64,000 nucleotides of DNA from Molossus alvarezi (GCA_037176705.1 CM073887.1:57621001-57685000), one strand, 5' to 3'. Positions 51,879 through 63,330 are shown, numbered from the stretch's first letter. The notes: generated from the sequence alone by a model not told the origin. Program-made: numbers and translations.

Positions 51879-51905
51879 TAAATACATTTTTAAATAAATG
51901 ATTTT

Positions 51906-52152
51906 TTTTTTATCCTCACCCGAGGAAATTTTTTGTTTTTTTGTTTAGATAGAGTGGGAAGGAGAGAGAGGAAAAGAGAGGGAGAGAAACATCAACGTGA
52001 AAGGGACACATCGAGTGGTTGCCACCCGCACGACCCAACCAGGGCCAGGGACAAACTGCAACCGAGGCACATGCCCTTAGCGGGAACTCTGAACCCAGGT
52101 CTCTCTGGACTGCAGGCCGATGCTCTAACCACCAAGCAAAACCAGCCAGGGC
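51906..52152 (-). mobile_element. Ves SINE, family A, minus strand
   Basis: Complete element in the same orientation, 27 bp after the previous one. Perfect 12-bp TSD ATAAATGATTTT at 51894-51905 and 52153-52164. Confidence 0.94.
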
Positions 52153-52195
52153 ATAAATGATTTTCTAAATATTAAAGTATAATTAATTAATGTGA

Positions 52196-52238
52196 TCGTG
52201 TATGTGTGCGTGTGCATGTGTGTGTGTGTGTGTGTGTA
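52196..52238. repeat. (GT)n microsatellite, interrupted
   Basis: GTGTATGTGTGCGTGTGCATG then a pure GT run. Confidence 0.9.
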
Positions 52239-52439
52239 GAGGGTATGGGATATGGAGTTGGGATGGTCCTGTCCTTCTGCACAGGGCCAATGGTCCCAGA
52301 TGGCAGAGCCTACTCCCAGATGAAGCAGATCCAGCCAGCAGAGTGAAATACTAACTGCCCCCAGCATCCTTTCTTCTCTTTTTCTTTTTAGGATTACAAC
52401 CTCCTTAGTTTTACCTGGACACATAGCTTCCCTGTTAGA

Positions 52440-52745
52440 GAATACATTTTGCACCCTCCCGTGCAGCTAAGTGTGACCATGTGACTAAGTTCTGGTCAAT
52501 AAGATGTGTCAATTTCCCGTATGTCCTTCAAAGGAAGTTGTTGCCCTCCACTTCCTTTTACCTGATTCCCCTTGGATCCCCAGAGGGAATTCACAAGTGA
52601 TGTGGATGGCAAAACTATCTCACTAGCCCTGGACTCACCTCTTCATACTTACGAGCAAGAAATAAACACTCATCTTGTTATAACCACTGATCATTGGGCC
52701 TCTTTGTTACAGCATCATGGCCCTTGCTTGACTAATGCAGCACCA
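52440..52745 (+). mobile_element. Old LTR-like repeat
   Basis: GTGTGACCATGTGACTAAGTTCTGGTCAATAAGATGTG and AGCAAGAAATAAACACTCATCTTGTT with a poly(A)-type AATAAA. The copy at 62050-62425 belongs to the same group. Confidence 0.6.
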
Positions 52746-53745
52746 GCCCTCACCTCAGGTTAACTCCTTGGGTGCTGACCTAGCTCCTCCATTCCTGTCC
52801 CCACAGTAGCTGCTTCCCTTCTGTGTGACTCTGATGTCCTGAACAACCATGCACAAATCTTCCTAGATTGTGCTCTGAGTAAACACAATTATGTGAGAAT
52901 CAAATAGTTTATGTTCAAACTTCATTAGTTCAAGATCCTAACGCTCTGGACTAATTGCACCTATGCTTCAATCACCAGCCTACACTGAGTCAAGGCTCAT
53001 GGAAGTCTGATGTTTTTGCCTACTGGCTTCCCTTTCCTCTTTTACAGCTTTCCTTTGAGGAAACACCACTGCATCATATTAGGTCCATGTGGAACATCAT
53101 GGCAGGGCCATGACTGGCCCTCACCTCCAGTGATGAGCACGTGGCCCATGACGGGAATCTGGCCCCTTTAGTTCCCTTGTCGTCCACGTTTTGTTTTTTG
53201 GAGTATGGGATAAGGGCCATGGGGAGAGGAGGGCTTCTCCTCCTTTCACTGTTAAAACTTTCGGAATTTAAAAGAGGCTTGTGTTTTTACCGGGTGAATC
53301 CACTGGGCTGTGCCTGCTGGGTGCTGGACAGGAGGTGTGCAGAAGATGAGGGCGGCGGAATGAATTTTAGGGGACACTGGGGTGCCAGCCTGGGCTGCTT
53401 TGCCCTCACAACCATTTTCCATCTTTATCCTGGCCTGGCTGGACCATCCCAGTGTGATTGGAAATGGACTCTAAACAGTCTATATTCAGGCCTCCAAAAC
53501 TTCACATCCCTTCCCTTTCTCCGGGTGCTCTCTCTGCCTTTGTCACCTGCTGGCTGGACAGAGAGGCACTTGCAGAGGGGTCTGAGACATGGAAGGAGGT
53601 GGCACCACAGCTCAGAGGGAGGCTGGGTTTGCAAGTCAGCAGAGCCGCCTGCCATGTGATTGAGAAATAAGCCTGTAGTGTGTTAAGCCCTGAGGGTTTG
53701 GGGGGTGCTTGTCACAGCCACTGGGGTGTACTTACCCTGGCTAAT
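52746..53745. other. Gene-less stretch, possibly old LTR-derived at its 3' end
   Basis: An open frame of 172 codons (53141-53659) has no recognisable domain. The end (AAGCCTGTAGTGTGTTAAGCC...CTGGCTAATACA) resembles an LTR terminus of the MaLR type. Nothing else recognised. Confidence 0.4.
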
Positions 53746-53747
53746 AC

Positions 53748-53938
53748 AATATTTGAACTTATTTAATCCTCAAAACAGCCTAGGAGGTAGGTTCCATTAT
53801 TATCTCCAATTTATAGATGAGAAAGTGAGGCACAGAGAAGGTTGGTCACACACCCAAGGTCACACAGGAAATGACAAAGCTAGAATTCTAACCCAGACAA
53901 GCTGCTTTCAGAACCCACTCTGACCTACCACAGTAACT
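53748..53938 (-). mobile_element. MIR SINE
   Basis: TTTAATCCTCAAAACAGCCTAGGAGGTAGG and AAGGTCACACAGGAAATGACAAAGC span most of an inverted MIR. Confidence 0.88.
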
Positions 53939-54194
53939 TACTAGAAGGTACAACTCAAGGCAAAGACACTTGCCATCCTGGCCCTGAAGCCCCTCACCCT
54001 ACAGTGTATTTCCTGATCCTGTGGGGATGCAGCTGCAGCCCCCAGACTTGTGCGCGGAGAATACTCAGATGTGGCTTGACCTGCTATTCTTCTTAGAGGA
54101 GCCCACCCTGAGATGATACGTGAGGGGCTTGGTGCAGTGCCAGTGCACAATAAACTCAGTAAATGTTTGAGATTATTATTATCATTGATGGTGG

Positions 54195-54394
54195 TAGGGC
54201 ACTGGCCAAGAGGCAGCGTAGCTCAGTGGTGAAGCCAGATGGGCTGGGTTGAAAGCCCATCTCTACCATTTACTAGCTGTGTGACCTTGAGTAAGTTACT
54301 TCACCTCTCTGTGCTGCAGTTTCCCCATCCATAAAATGGAATAATGATGCTATCTATTTCATAGGGTTAGTGCAAGAATTAAGATATAAAACAT
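54195..54394 (+). mobile_element. MIR SINE
   Basis: TACTAGCTGTGTGACCTTGAGTAAGTTACTTCACC and CATCCATAAAATGGAATAATG; truncated by the following Ves. Confidence 0.88.
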
Positions 54395-54404
54395 TCCACT
54401 GTGC

Positions 54405-54617
54405 CCTGGTTGGTTTGGCTCGGCGATTAGAGCGTCGGCCCACAGACCAGAGAGTCCCGGGTTCGGTTTCCATAAGGGCACGTATCTTGGTTGCAGCTTG
54501 TCCCTGGCCCTGGTTGGGGTCGTGTGGGTGGCAACCAGTCGATGTGTCTCTTTCACATCGATGTTTCTCTCTCTCTCCCCCGCTCTATCTGAAGATAAAT
54601 GAAAAAAAAAAAAAAGC
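54405..54617 (+). mobile_element. Ves SINE, family A
   Basis: Complete element with TSD TCCACTGTGC at 54395-54404 and 54618-54627. Confidence 0.93.
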
Positions 54618-54899
54618 TCCACTGTGCCTGCCACTAATGTTAAGTTTTACAATTGTTCCAACACTTTCCCCTATTCAATCTCATCTCCTAGATCCTCAGG
54701 CATGGCAACAGCTGCTTCTGCCCGGGGCTCCCCAGGCTACCCATTACCTGAGAGACTTCCCTGCCTTGACCTTTCCTTGACTCCTGGCCACCCCTACCCT
54801 GGGCCTGGGTTCTAGCACCATCTCCTTTCTTCTCCTTTGCCCCTGAGCCCCAGGGTGACCAGAACCCCAGCCTCGTGGGACAACTTTCTAGCACTTTCC

Positions 54900-55150
54900 C
54901 CTTTTTAAGAGATTGACTGCAATTTCTATAATAACATCACATTAGCTAGAAATTAATGTCCTCATTAAGACAGCAATTAGGCACATTAGTGCAGCAATAA
55001 AAGAGAAGCTTATGAAATAATTGCTGGTTCCAAAATGCCTTTAATTTAGTATTTTATATTGCACCGTGTTATTAATTTTTTCCCTTGGCAGAAGATAATA
55101 AGAGAAATGTTTGAATTGTGGGGAGGTTTAAAATAAAATAAAATTTTAAG
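54900..55150. promoter_or_regulatory. Candidate conserved non-coding element, AT-rich
   Basis: About 250 bp free of recognisable repeats with many homeodomain-type cores: AATTAATG (54951), CATTAAG (54963), CAATTAG (54974), CATTAG (54984), AATAATTG (55017), TTTAATTTAG (55040) and TATTAATTT (55070). The low-GC block sits between GC-rich stretches. Inference from composition and motif content only. Confidence 0.4.
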
Positions 55151-55784
55151 GAAAGCAATGTTGATACCTAGAGACAGATGATCTTTCTTCTCCCCAAAGT
55201 CGCCATTCATTCCCCAGTTCATCGGATGGTGATAGAGGTGGGCAGAGGGAGGGCTCTGTCCTGGGACTCTCAGCCAAACCTGGAGTTCAGAGGAGGATGG
55301 AACTGGGCGGTCTTTGATTCCAGAAGCAGCAGGAGTGGTGCCATGTTCCTTTACCCTAAACAACGAATACTTGTTCATTTCATGTTTTTTCAAACGGCTC
55401 CATCTCCTGAATTTAAATTTATTCAGCAAATGTTTTCTTGGGACTTGGTGGCTCCATCGTGAGCTTCCCAGTCTGGAGGAGAATGCAGGTGTATAAATGT
55501 GAAAATGTACTGATAGTTTGGAAATAGTACTGTTTTGCAACTGGTAATGAAATCATGGATTTGGGACACGAGCATCCATGGATGGGGAAATCATTAGGGA
55601 AAAGGCAGATGAGGAGTATATCTGTGGAGGGTTCTTCTGCCCCCTTCTATAGCTCTGTGTCGCCCTTAGCATCCCTAAATGTGGCACAGTTGGACAGCAA
55701 GCGTCTCCTGGTAGGAGCATCAGATGGTACCCAACACAACTAGGAGTCCTGGCCCCAAATCTAGAATCTTTTAGAGCTATCTTA
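55151..55784. other. Gene-less stretch
   Basis: Opposing open frames (164 codons minus, 94 plus) overlap at 55046-55540 without domains. No repeat recognised. Confidence 0.45.
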
Positions 55785-55985
55785 GAATGGGTTCCTCCAG
55801 AGACTGACCTTGAGATAAGAATTTGAGGGCAAGTAGTTTATGTGAGATTGGGGTCCCAGAAAGCACCAGGAGGGGCATGGGGAAGTGAAACAGGGAAGAG
55901 AAGGAGATAATTTCAGGTAGTGGTCAGTGTCATACAACATTTAGAGGAAGAGGTTGGTGAAGGACTGGAGGGTGGCATCTCTGTG
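55785..55985 (+). repeat. Old interspersed repeat, LTR-like
   Basis: TGGGTTCCTCCAGAGACTGACCTTGAGATAAGAATTTGAGGGCAAGTAG; same family as 47560. Confidence 0.5.
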
Positions 55986-56183
55986 TGAGCTAGGGAGGGC
56001 CTCTCAGAGAAGCGCACACATGAGCAGAGGCCTAAGAAGGTGAGGGAGAGATCCATGTGAAGCTCTGAGAGAAGAGGATTCCAGGCAGGGGAAAGGGCAG
56101 CTGCAAAGGCCTGGAGGTGTGAACACCTTTGGAGAGTGTGAGGATCAGCCAGGAGGCTGATAAGGCTGAAGTGAGAGAAGGAG
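55986..56183 (-). mobile_element. L2 LINE fragment, minus strand
   Basis: GATTCCAGGCAGGGGAAAGGGCAGCTGCAAAGGCCTGGAGG is the inverted L2 block. Confidence 0.7.
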
Positions 56184-56390
56184 CCCAGCCCGTGTGGCTC
56201 AGTTGGTTGAACATAGACCCATGCACTGAGAGGTACCCACTTTGATACTGGTTGGGGCCCATGCCTGGATTGCAGACCTAACCCCCAGTAGGGGACCTAC
56301 AGGAGGCAGCCAACTGATGTTTCTAGCTCGCTCGCTCTCTCTCTCCCTTTCTCTCTAAAAAAATCAATAGAAACATATTTTTTAAAAAAG
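56184..56390 (+). mobile_element. Ves SINE, family B
   Basis: Head CCCGTGTGGCTCAGTTGGTTGAAC, CT-rich tract and AT-rich tail. AGTGAGAGAAGGA and AGTGAGCGAGGGA flank it. Confidence 0.9.
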
Positions 56391-56489
56391 TGAGCGAGGG
56401 AATGCACTCAGAGAAATATCAAAAAGAAGGAAAGAGGAGAATTCATAAGGAAGTAAAGGAGATGGTAACCAAATAAGGATCAGCTACTG

Positions 56490-56870
56490 ATTGCCCATTA
56501 TGCAAACAACCCCCCAATCCAGTGGCTTACACAATCAATAATTACGGCTTTGCCATCTGTGAATCAAGGGCAGTTCTTGTGGTCTTGACTGGGCTCATTA
56601 TTGAATCTGTGGTCAGCAGTGGGTCCAAGAGGCACACGATGTTCACCCAGGTTGGAATCTCCACGTGTTTGGGGCTCAGCTGGCTGCAGACTGGTCTAGG
56701 ATGGCTTCAGCTGGGAGGACAGGATTTTCCTCCATGACCCTGGCTAGCCTGGGTTTTGATCACATGACAGCAGCAAGATTTCCAGGCAGCAAGCAGAAAC
56801 GTGGAGCATCTCTTGAGGCCCAGAGTTGGAACTGCCCTAGCATTTCTGCTGCACCCAAATGGCCAAAACA
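56490..56870 (+). mobile_element. Old LTR/MER-type repeat
   Basis: CAGTGGCTTACACAATCAATAATTACG and CTCAGCTGGCTGCAGACTGG fit the group of the copy at 46045. It ends near a 25-A run (56874-56898). Confidence 0.5.
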
Positions 56871-56899
56871 GGTAAAAAAAAAAAAAAAAAAAAAAAAAG

Positions 56900-58784
56900 T
56901 CCAGATTCACGGGATGTAGGGAAAATAAGCTCCACCTGAAAGGGGAGGAGCTACCCAGTCCTGACCCCAGCCCTGGCTCCTCTGGAAGTTCATCCTGCCC
57001 ATGTTTGCTCTCTCTAAGGTATATAGCTTGTGTTGTTCGAAATCCCAAACTCCTGACAAGGCTTCCCTTCCTCCTCTGCTTTGGGGTATGACCAGAACTG
57101 ACATCTTTTAGCAAAGTAATGGGCTCTCCCGATCGTGAATGGAGAGCTGGTGTCAGGTACGGCAGGGCAGAGACTGAGCGGAGCCTGCACCTGAGCAGAG
57201 GAGAAACGGGAGCCCAAAGCTGGCTTGAGCTCACTCAGTGCCCCTTGCACAGTGTCCTGCCTGCCCACCGGCACCAGCCTACCCTGATTAAGGGATTGTA
57301 TAGAAAAAGAAAGGGATGCCGCCGGGAACTAGGGCACCATTTAACCTTTGCTTTGGGGGCTGATGAAGGACTCAGGAGGGCGCCATGGCCCAGCAAGAAG
57401 ACCCAGACAGGCAGCCTGGCCAGGTCCTGAAGGTGGAGGGGAAGCAGGAGAGGAGGAGAAAGGTCCCAGCTGAACCAACCCAGTTGCCTTCCCCATTTCC
57501 TCACCGCCCCCATCCTGTATCCCAAGAAAATGAAGTGCAGCTGGGTTCTCGGTTGCCATGGCAACTGCCACAAAAATTGGGGGATGGGGGAACCACCCTG
57601 GGGACAAGAAGAAGCAATTGCTCTCAGGTCTGGGAGGCAGGGGTGAGGGGATAATGGGGGATCAGAATCTCCTGGGGAGGAAAAAGCAAGAGAGCTGGGC
57701 CAGGGTAGGTGATGTCCCAGCCTGGAGCCTTCTATAGCCTCAGGCAGCTATTCGAAGGGAGAGAGTGGAGGCAACTCTGGTTTGGATTGGGGGTGTTCCA
57801 AATCTAAGCCCCTACTTCCAAGGCCCACCAGGGCAGCTGCCTGCTCCCCACCCAAAACTTCCACCACCTAGTGTCTGGGGTGGGGGTGTTTCATATTAAT
57901 TTCTTTTGTTGTTGTTGTTAATTTCAAATCCCACCTAAGGGACAGCACAGGCCTGACTCCCACCAAATTCCCCAAACCCAGGAAGGGGTCCAGCCTCACT
58001 GCACAGCCCCTCCCCCACCTCCCCCTTCAGACTGTGATGGAAAGGTCCAGACATCCTGGTGTGGGGAGGAGGGCAAATTTAAACCCCCAGAGGGACCCTG
58101 CAGCCTTTCCACACCCCCTCCATCTAGTTTCCCTAACCCTCCAAGAAAGCAGAGAAAGTAGTGTGGTGGCAGCTGGGTTTTTTTTTTTTAATCTGTTAAT
58201 AAAACGCAAGTGAATCAAATCCGCTCTGAGGGAAAGGGGGGAGGGGATGGTGAGGCAGGGGCCATGGTGTTTGCAGAAGTTGGAAATTTAATAAGAAGAA
58301 AAAATAAAAATAGCCACTGTGCTGGAGAGACGGAGAGGGTTGAGAAGCAGGCCGGTGTGGGACTCCAGGCTGGGTAAAGTCTGGTGCCGAGGGGAGTAGG
58401 GGTGAGGGGCGGGGGAAGGTGAAGGCTTCAAGAATCTGGAGGGGCAAGAGGCAAAGCTGAGGCAGCAGGAAGGGGGGCTTGGGGCACCACCTGGAGTGGC
58501 CCAATTCCCTAACTAATTTTCTGCAGGGGTGAGTAGGGCACAGAGGTTAGGGATTGGCAGACTGACCACCTAGGTGAGGAGGTGCAGCCCCTGGTTACTT
58601 GGTCTTCACAGTGTCCCCCACACACACTCCTGAGCTACTCAGGAGACACACCCCACAGGCAGATTTGCCATGAACAGGTTGCTCACTGCACAGGAATACT
58701 GGCCAGAAACCAGAGCAAGAGCTGATGTCTCCTGCTCCCCTGGCCACCCCCTGCATCTGCCCAGCGGAAGGGGTACCTTTTAAA
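56900..58784. other. Less repetitive stretch with an X-box
   Basis: No supportable gene. A reading frame at 57385-57654 (89 codons) is proline- and glutamine-rich and has no domain. A perfect X-box palindrome is at 57552-57565. 58190-58330 is AT-rich, with TTTAATAAGAAGAAAAAATAAAAATAG. Confidence 0.5.
57552..57565. promoter_or_regulatory. RFX X-box palindrome
   Basis: GTTGCCATGGCAAC is a perfect 14-bp inverted repeat matching the RFX-family X-box consensus (two RYYNCC/GGNRAC half-sites). Known role: binding by RFX factors in ciliary and other promoters and enhancers. Use here is inferred. Confidence 0.6.
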
Positions 58785-59205
58785 GAGCCACTCAAATGTC
58801 TACCAACAGGTGAACAAGTAAATAAATGTAGTCTGTCTGTACAATGGAGTATCATTCAGGTATAAAAAGGAACAATGTACTGACACATGCTATGATGTGG
58901 ATGAAACTAGAAAACATGCTGAGTGAAAGAAGCCGGAAACAAAAGGATTCCATGTATATGGGGTGACCAGAATGAGTATATCCATAGAGAAAATAGACTG
59001 GTGGCTGCCAGGGGCTAGGAGGAAGGTGAAAATTGAAGAGTGACTTCATGGGTACAGGTTTCCTTTTGGAGTGATAAAAAATTCTGGAACTTTAGATAGA
59101 GGTGATGGTTGTACAACACTGTAAAGGTACTAAATGTCACTGAATCATATACTTTAAAATGGTTGATTTTACATTAGGTGAATTTTACTTTAATAAGGAA
59201 AAGAA
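58785..59205 (+). mobile_element. L1M 3' end
   Basis: GTACAATGGAGTATCATTCAGG, AGACTGGTGGCTGCCAGGGGC and ATATACTTTAAAATGGTTGATTTTAC are plus-strand L1 3' UTR. Confidence 0.9.
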
Positions 59206-59344
59206 AGGTCTACACAAAGACAGTGAAGGAGCAGTTAGGTCCCTGCACACGACCCATAATGACCCCCTGCATCCCCAGAAAACCCAGGATTGCTGACGGG
59301 TTCAGGCCAGGGCTGCCTTGGGGGCCCTCTGGGAGTGGCTGAAT

Positions 59345-59715
59345 GGAATTCATTTTTTCATCCACTCAACAAATATTTACTGAGTGTTCATTTCATGCCA
59401 GGTACTGTACTGGGCAATAAATGAATAAACCTCTGCCCTTGGGGCTGACACTCCAGTTGGGGGACAGACCGTCCAAACACACACAGCCTATAGTATAGGA
59501 GGTGGTCCTGTACACTATAGAGAGAAATAAAACTGGGGTGGGTGGGGGTAGGCAGGACTCCTGCATATAATTTTAACAGGTGAGATCTCTGAGGAGGTGA
59601 CATTTGAGCAAAGCCCTGAAGCAGACAAAGCGGAGTCACATGGGTATCTGGGGGAAGAGCATTCCAGGCAGAGGGAATAGCCATTGTAAAGTGGTAACCC
59701 TTGTTATCTGAAAGT
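59345..59715 (-). mobile_element. L2 LINE, minus strand
   Basis: CATCCACTCAACAAATATTTACTGAGTG...CCTCTGCCCTTGGGGCTGACACTCC and GGGGAAGAGCATTCCAGGCAGAGGG are the inverted L2 3' end over its full span. Confidence 0.85.
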
Positions 59716-59791
59716 AAAACAGGAGAGGGGCATGAGAATTACATAAATTAACCAAAGTCCAGCAGAGTTAAGTCAGGAGCCTGCTACGGGC

Positions 59792-60282
59792 TGTCTGACA
59801 TGGAACTTGGCTGACAGGAGATGCAAGCAGACCATGAGGAGCCTTCAGACAAAGAAAATTCTTGCAAAAATTGATTTATAGCTACCCACCCATACCTTAT
59901 CATTTGCCCATACCATAATGGGAAAACAGACCACAAAATATACCTTGTAAATGTTAAAGTTAATCCCAACATTTTTTTCCCACTATTTTCCCATACCAGC
60001 AATTTTCCACAGAAAGTATAAACAGATATAAGCTTAACCTCTGAAGATGGCTGGGGTCTCTCTTCCTTCTCTTGTAAGGAGAGTCCACTGCTCTGTCTGT
60101 GGAGTGGTTTTTCTTATTTATTCTCTCTGCTCAATAAACTTGCTTCCACTTACATTCTATGTTGGCTCATATATGCATTCTTTCCTGTGCAAAGCCAAGA
60201 TGCAGAGCCAAGATATAAAGCCAAGAACCCTCTTGGCTCGGGACTGGAGTCTCCAATAGGTCCTCACCCTTCTAGCATCAAA
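59792..60282 (+). mobile_element. Solo LTR, class I-like
   Basis: TATA-like AGTATAAACAG (60016), a CTCTTCC R-region, AATAAA (near 60133) and a U5-like end CCCTTCTAGCA give LTR organisation. The ACCATAATGGGAAAACAG block is typical of class I LTRs. No TSD was resolved, so the limits are approximate. Confidence 0.65.
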
Positions 60283-60309
60283 AGGAGACCTCTAAAATGA
60301 CCCCAATCT

Positions 60310-60505
60310 ATGCTAGGACAAGGACAATAGTCATAGCAGCAAATCGTAGACAGGACTATGTGCCAGATACAGCCACCATATTCACTCATGTAACCCTCAC
60401 AAAGAACTGCAATGACATTGAACATATTATCTTCATTTTACAGATGGGGAAACTGAGGCACAGAGCAATGTGATGCAGCGAATTCTGGATTTGAACCCAG
60501 CATGC
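60310..60505 (-). mobile_element. MIR SINE
   Basis: CATTTTACAGATGGGGAAACTGAGGCACAGAG with GGATTTGAACCCAGCATGCCTG; nearly full length. Confidence 0.9.
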
Positions 60506-61235
60506 CTGTCTGCAGATCCAGGTGGGTGAGGTCTGTAAACTTTTCCCAAAGCCCCACCTTGACAGGGCCTGCACTGGAGCTGCCTCTGGTCCAGGAGCTC
60601 ACAGAGGGGTGGAGCCTGGCCAAGGGTCTTTAGCACCAGGGAGTCAGCATTGGCAGGTGATTGATGGTTTAATATCTTGTGCTGTGACTGGGGCCCCTCC
60701 TCCCCCACAGCCCAGTAGGCAGTCCCCTTGGAGAGGCAGAGGTGGGATAATTCAGTTACAGAAAAGAGAAGAAAAATTCCAGAGAAGCACAGATGGGGGG
60801 CCAGCTGGGAACTGGTTTTCCTGGGCTCAGGTGTTGTTGGTCAAGGGACTAGCAGCCCTCAGCCCCTCTCACATCCTGTCTTGAAAATGGAGATGTGATG
60901 AGTGAAAGGCCACAAGGCCTCAGAGGAGAGGGCAGCATGTGGTCTCCACAGGTAGGCTGGAGGCTGGAGGGACACGGAGAGAGGTGGGAGTTGGGGCTCT
61001 CTCGCGCTCGCTTGCTATCCCCAACCGCCCCCCCCCCCGCCATGTCCGAGTCCAAACCTTGGACTTCCTTTCTCCTGACCCTTATGAGCCCCCACCTCGT
61101 CCCTCGCTGTTGCCTGGACCCTGGTCCCCAGCTCCGCCCTCGCCCTAAAACCTAGTCCCTCCATAACCCCCAGATGGCGCCGGTGAGCACCAGAGCCCCA
61201 TCTCCCTAGCCTCTGCTCAGAAACCCCGTGGCTTC
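60506..61235. other. Gene-less stretch
   Basis: Short open frames on both strands (120 codons at 60522, 91 at 60708 minus) without domains; a poly(C) run at 61027-61037. No repeat recognised. Confidence 0.45.
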
Positions 61236-61239
61236 CACC

Positions 61240-61412
61240 CTGGATTAGTTTCCTATTGCTGCCGTAACTAATTCCCACAAATTTAGCAGCTTAAACAACA
61301 TATATGTGTAATCTCGGGTTCTGGTTCGGGTCTCACTAAACTAAGATCCAGGTGTCAGCCGAATGCGAGGCTCTAGGGAGACTCCTCACCTCCTCATTCA
61401 GGTGTTGGCAGG
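61240..61412 (-). mobile_element. MLT1-type LTR fragment, minus strand
   Basis: GGATTAGTTTCCTATTGCTGCCGTAACTAATTCCCACAAATTTAG is the inverted end of an MLT1 LTR. Confidence 0.8.
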
Positions 61413-61414
61413 AT

Positions 61415-61575
61415 TCAATTCCTGCCCTCATGTTTTACCACAGTCTCCTCCTCCCTCATCTCTAGCCTCCTCAGTGTTTCTCAAACACAGCTTGCGAATT
61501 CCAGCTTCAGGACCTTTGCATATACCACCCCCCCCTGGAAAAATCAAAATCGGCCTCGGGCCTTTGCATGACTTT
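61415..61575 (+). mobile_element. L2 LINE fragment
   Basis: TCTCAAACACAGCTTGCGAATTCCAGCTTCAGGACCTTTGCATA is L2. Confidence 0.65.
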
Positions 61576-61629
61576 CTCTCTTCACCCAGGATGGATGGAC
61601 TGTCTCCTAATATCCCCTTTCCTTGTCTT

Positions 61630-61845
61630 TTGTTGCAAGTAATTTTTTTATTGTAATAAGATACACATAACCTAAGATTTACCATGGTAACAGTTTTACA
61701 GTGTGCAACTCAGTAGCCGTAAGTATTTTCACAATATTGTGCAACTATCGTTGCTCTCTAGTTCCAGAACTTTTTCATCACTGTCAATAGAAACTCTCCA
61801 TTCTCCCCTCCATTTTCCTCGTCTTTTGTATTAGTAGAATTCCTC
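61630..61845 (-). mobile_element. L1M 3' UTR, minus strand
   Basis: ATTGTGCAACTATCGTTGCTCTCTAGTTCCAGAACTTTTTCATCAC is a hallmark of antisense L1M. Confidence 0.85.
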
Positions 61846-61849
61846 CAAT

Positions 61850-62036
61850 CTTTAAAAATTTAACTATTGCTTTTTAGAGGGAGAGGAAGGGGGGGGGAGA
61901 GAAAGAAACATCATTTGTTGTTCCACTTATTTATGCACTCATTGGTTGATTCTCGCATGTGCCCCACTCAGGATCAAACCTGCAACCTTGGCGAATGGAG
62001 ACATGGATCTAAAGAACTGAGCTATCCTGCCAGGGC
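61850..62036 (-). mobile_element. Diverged Ves SINE, family B-like, minus strand
   Basis: GA-rich tract with a poly(G) interruption and an inverted head ending CTGCCAGGGCC. More diverged than the others. Confidence 0.75.
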
Positions 62037-62049
62037 CAGAACGCCTCCA

Positions 62050-62425
62050 TTTGTAAGAAGGGCGCATGGCCATCCAGAAAAAAGACTGCATTTCCCAGCC
62101 TTCCTTGAAGGCTATACCATGTGACTACATTCTGGCCAATAGCATGTGAGCAGCAGTAAAAGGAGAAGCAGAGCCTCCCTGACCTTCCCCACCCGCTGGC
62201 TAGGGGGGTGGGACTGGTGGGAAGTCATCTAAGCCCACCCTAAAGATGGTAGAACAGAAGACAGAAGGAACCTGGGTCCCCACCACAGTGAAGCCAACCA
62301 TCCCAGCCCTGGACCATTTACACCTGGACTATGAAGTGAGTGCTAAATAAAGTTGTCTCTTGTCTGAGCCACTGTAACGTTGGGTTTCTGTTCTAGCAAT
62401 CAAAGTGATATCATAACTAACACAG
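62050..62425 (+). mobile_element. Old LTR-like repeat
   Basis: ACCATGTGACTACATTCTGGCCAATAGCATGTGAGCAG, GGAACCTGGGTCCCCACCAC and AATAAAGTTGTCTCTTGTCTGAGCCACTG belong to the group at 52440. Confidence 0.65.
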
Positions 62426-62534
62426 CATTGGTAATAGACTCTAAAGTATGTGTCATTACCTTAGCAGGTGGGCAGCTGGCAAGGACTCAGATATGACAAG
62501 CTGGGAAACGGGTGGCCTCTGTTATGCAGGGACA

Positions 62535-62910
62535 AAAATTACAAAACCTGTTGCTGTGGACAGAATGGGTGTGTGGCCACATTCACATGTTGAAACCCAA
62601 TCCCCAAAGTGATGGTATTAGGAGGTGGGGCCTTTGGGGGGTCATTAGGTAATGAGGGTGAAGCCTTTATGAATGGGATTAGTGCCCTTTTAAAGGGGCC
62701 ACAGAGAGCTCCCTTGCCCTTTCCAGCACGTGAGGTTACAATGAGAAAGAAGACTGCTGTCTGTGAACCAGGAGGTGGGTTTTCACCAGACACCAGATCT
62801 GCCTGCATCTTGATCTTGGACTTCCAGACTCCAGAACTGTGAGAAACACATCTGTCGTTTATATGCCGCCCAGTCTGTGGTGTTCTGTTATAGCAGCCTG
62901 AACGGACTGA
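62535..62910 (+). mobile_element. MLT1-type MaLR LTR
   Basis: TTCACATGTTGAAACCCAATCCCC, GTGATGGTATTAGGAGGTGGGG and TTATAGCAGCCTGAACGGACTGAG; nearly complete and well preserved. Confidence 0.9.
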
Positions 62911-63225
62911 GCTGCCATCTGTGGTATCCTTGAAGACAGCCTGTCACCTTAGAGGGTTGGCTTTGTGCAATGCAGGCCATGCACTGGCTATGGCTGTTAT
63001 GTGAGTCAGAAGTGACCTGCTGTATCTTCTAAGCCGCTGAAATGTTTTCCTTGCCAGCCACATCCATTCAGTTTCTGAGTTCAGATTAGGAGTCCGGATG
63101 ATAAGTTCAAACCACTGTGGAGACAGCAGTTTCCAAATAGCAAATGTTTGGACAGGGATATCTGCATTTGGGAGCCTTACTGTCACAGCCTAACATTTGC
63201 CTTAACTAATACTCACCCACAAAAG
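62911..63225. other. Gene-less stretch, possibly LTR-derived
   Basis: The end (GGAGCCTTACTGTCACAGCCTAACATTTGCCTTAACTAATAC) has an LTR-terminus look; not assigned. Confidence 0.35.
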
Positions 63226-63227
63226 AA

Positions 63228-63330
63228 AAACTCTTCTTTCATCCACTGTTGTGGGGATTTAATGAGGGACATGGAAAACACCTAGCCTGTGCCTGGCACA
63301 CACTGACTGCTCAATAAATGTTCATCGTTT
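63228..63330 (+). mobile_element. MIR 3' fragment
   Basis: GTGGGGATTTAATGAGGGACATG...GCCTGGCACACACTGACTGCTCAATAAATG is the MIR 3' half. Confidence 0.8.

Noticed and set aside
57385..57654. 89-codon frame starting at GCGCCATGG, a good Kozak-like context
   Set aside because: No domain or known family, no clear splice sites, and a composition typical of GC-rich random frames. Worth a homology search but not callable.
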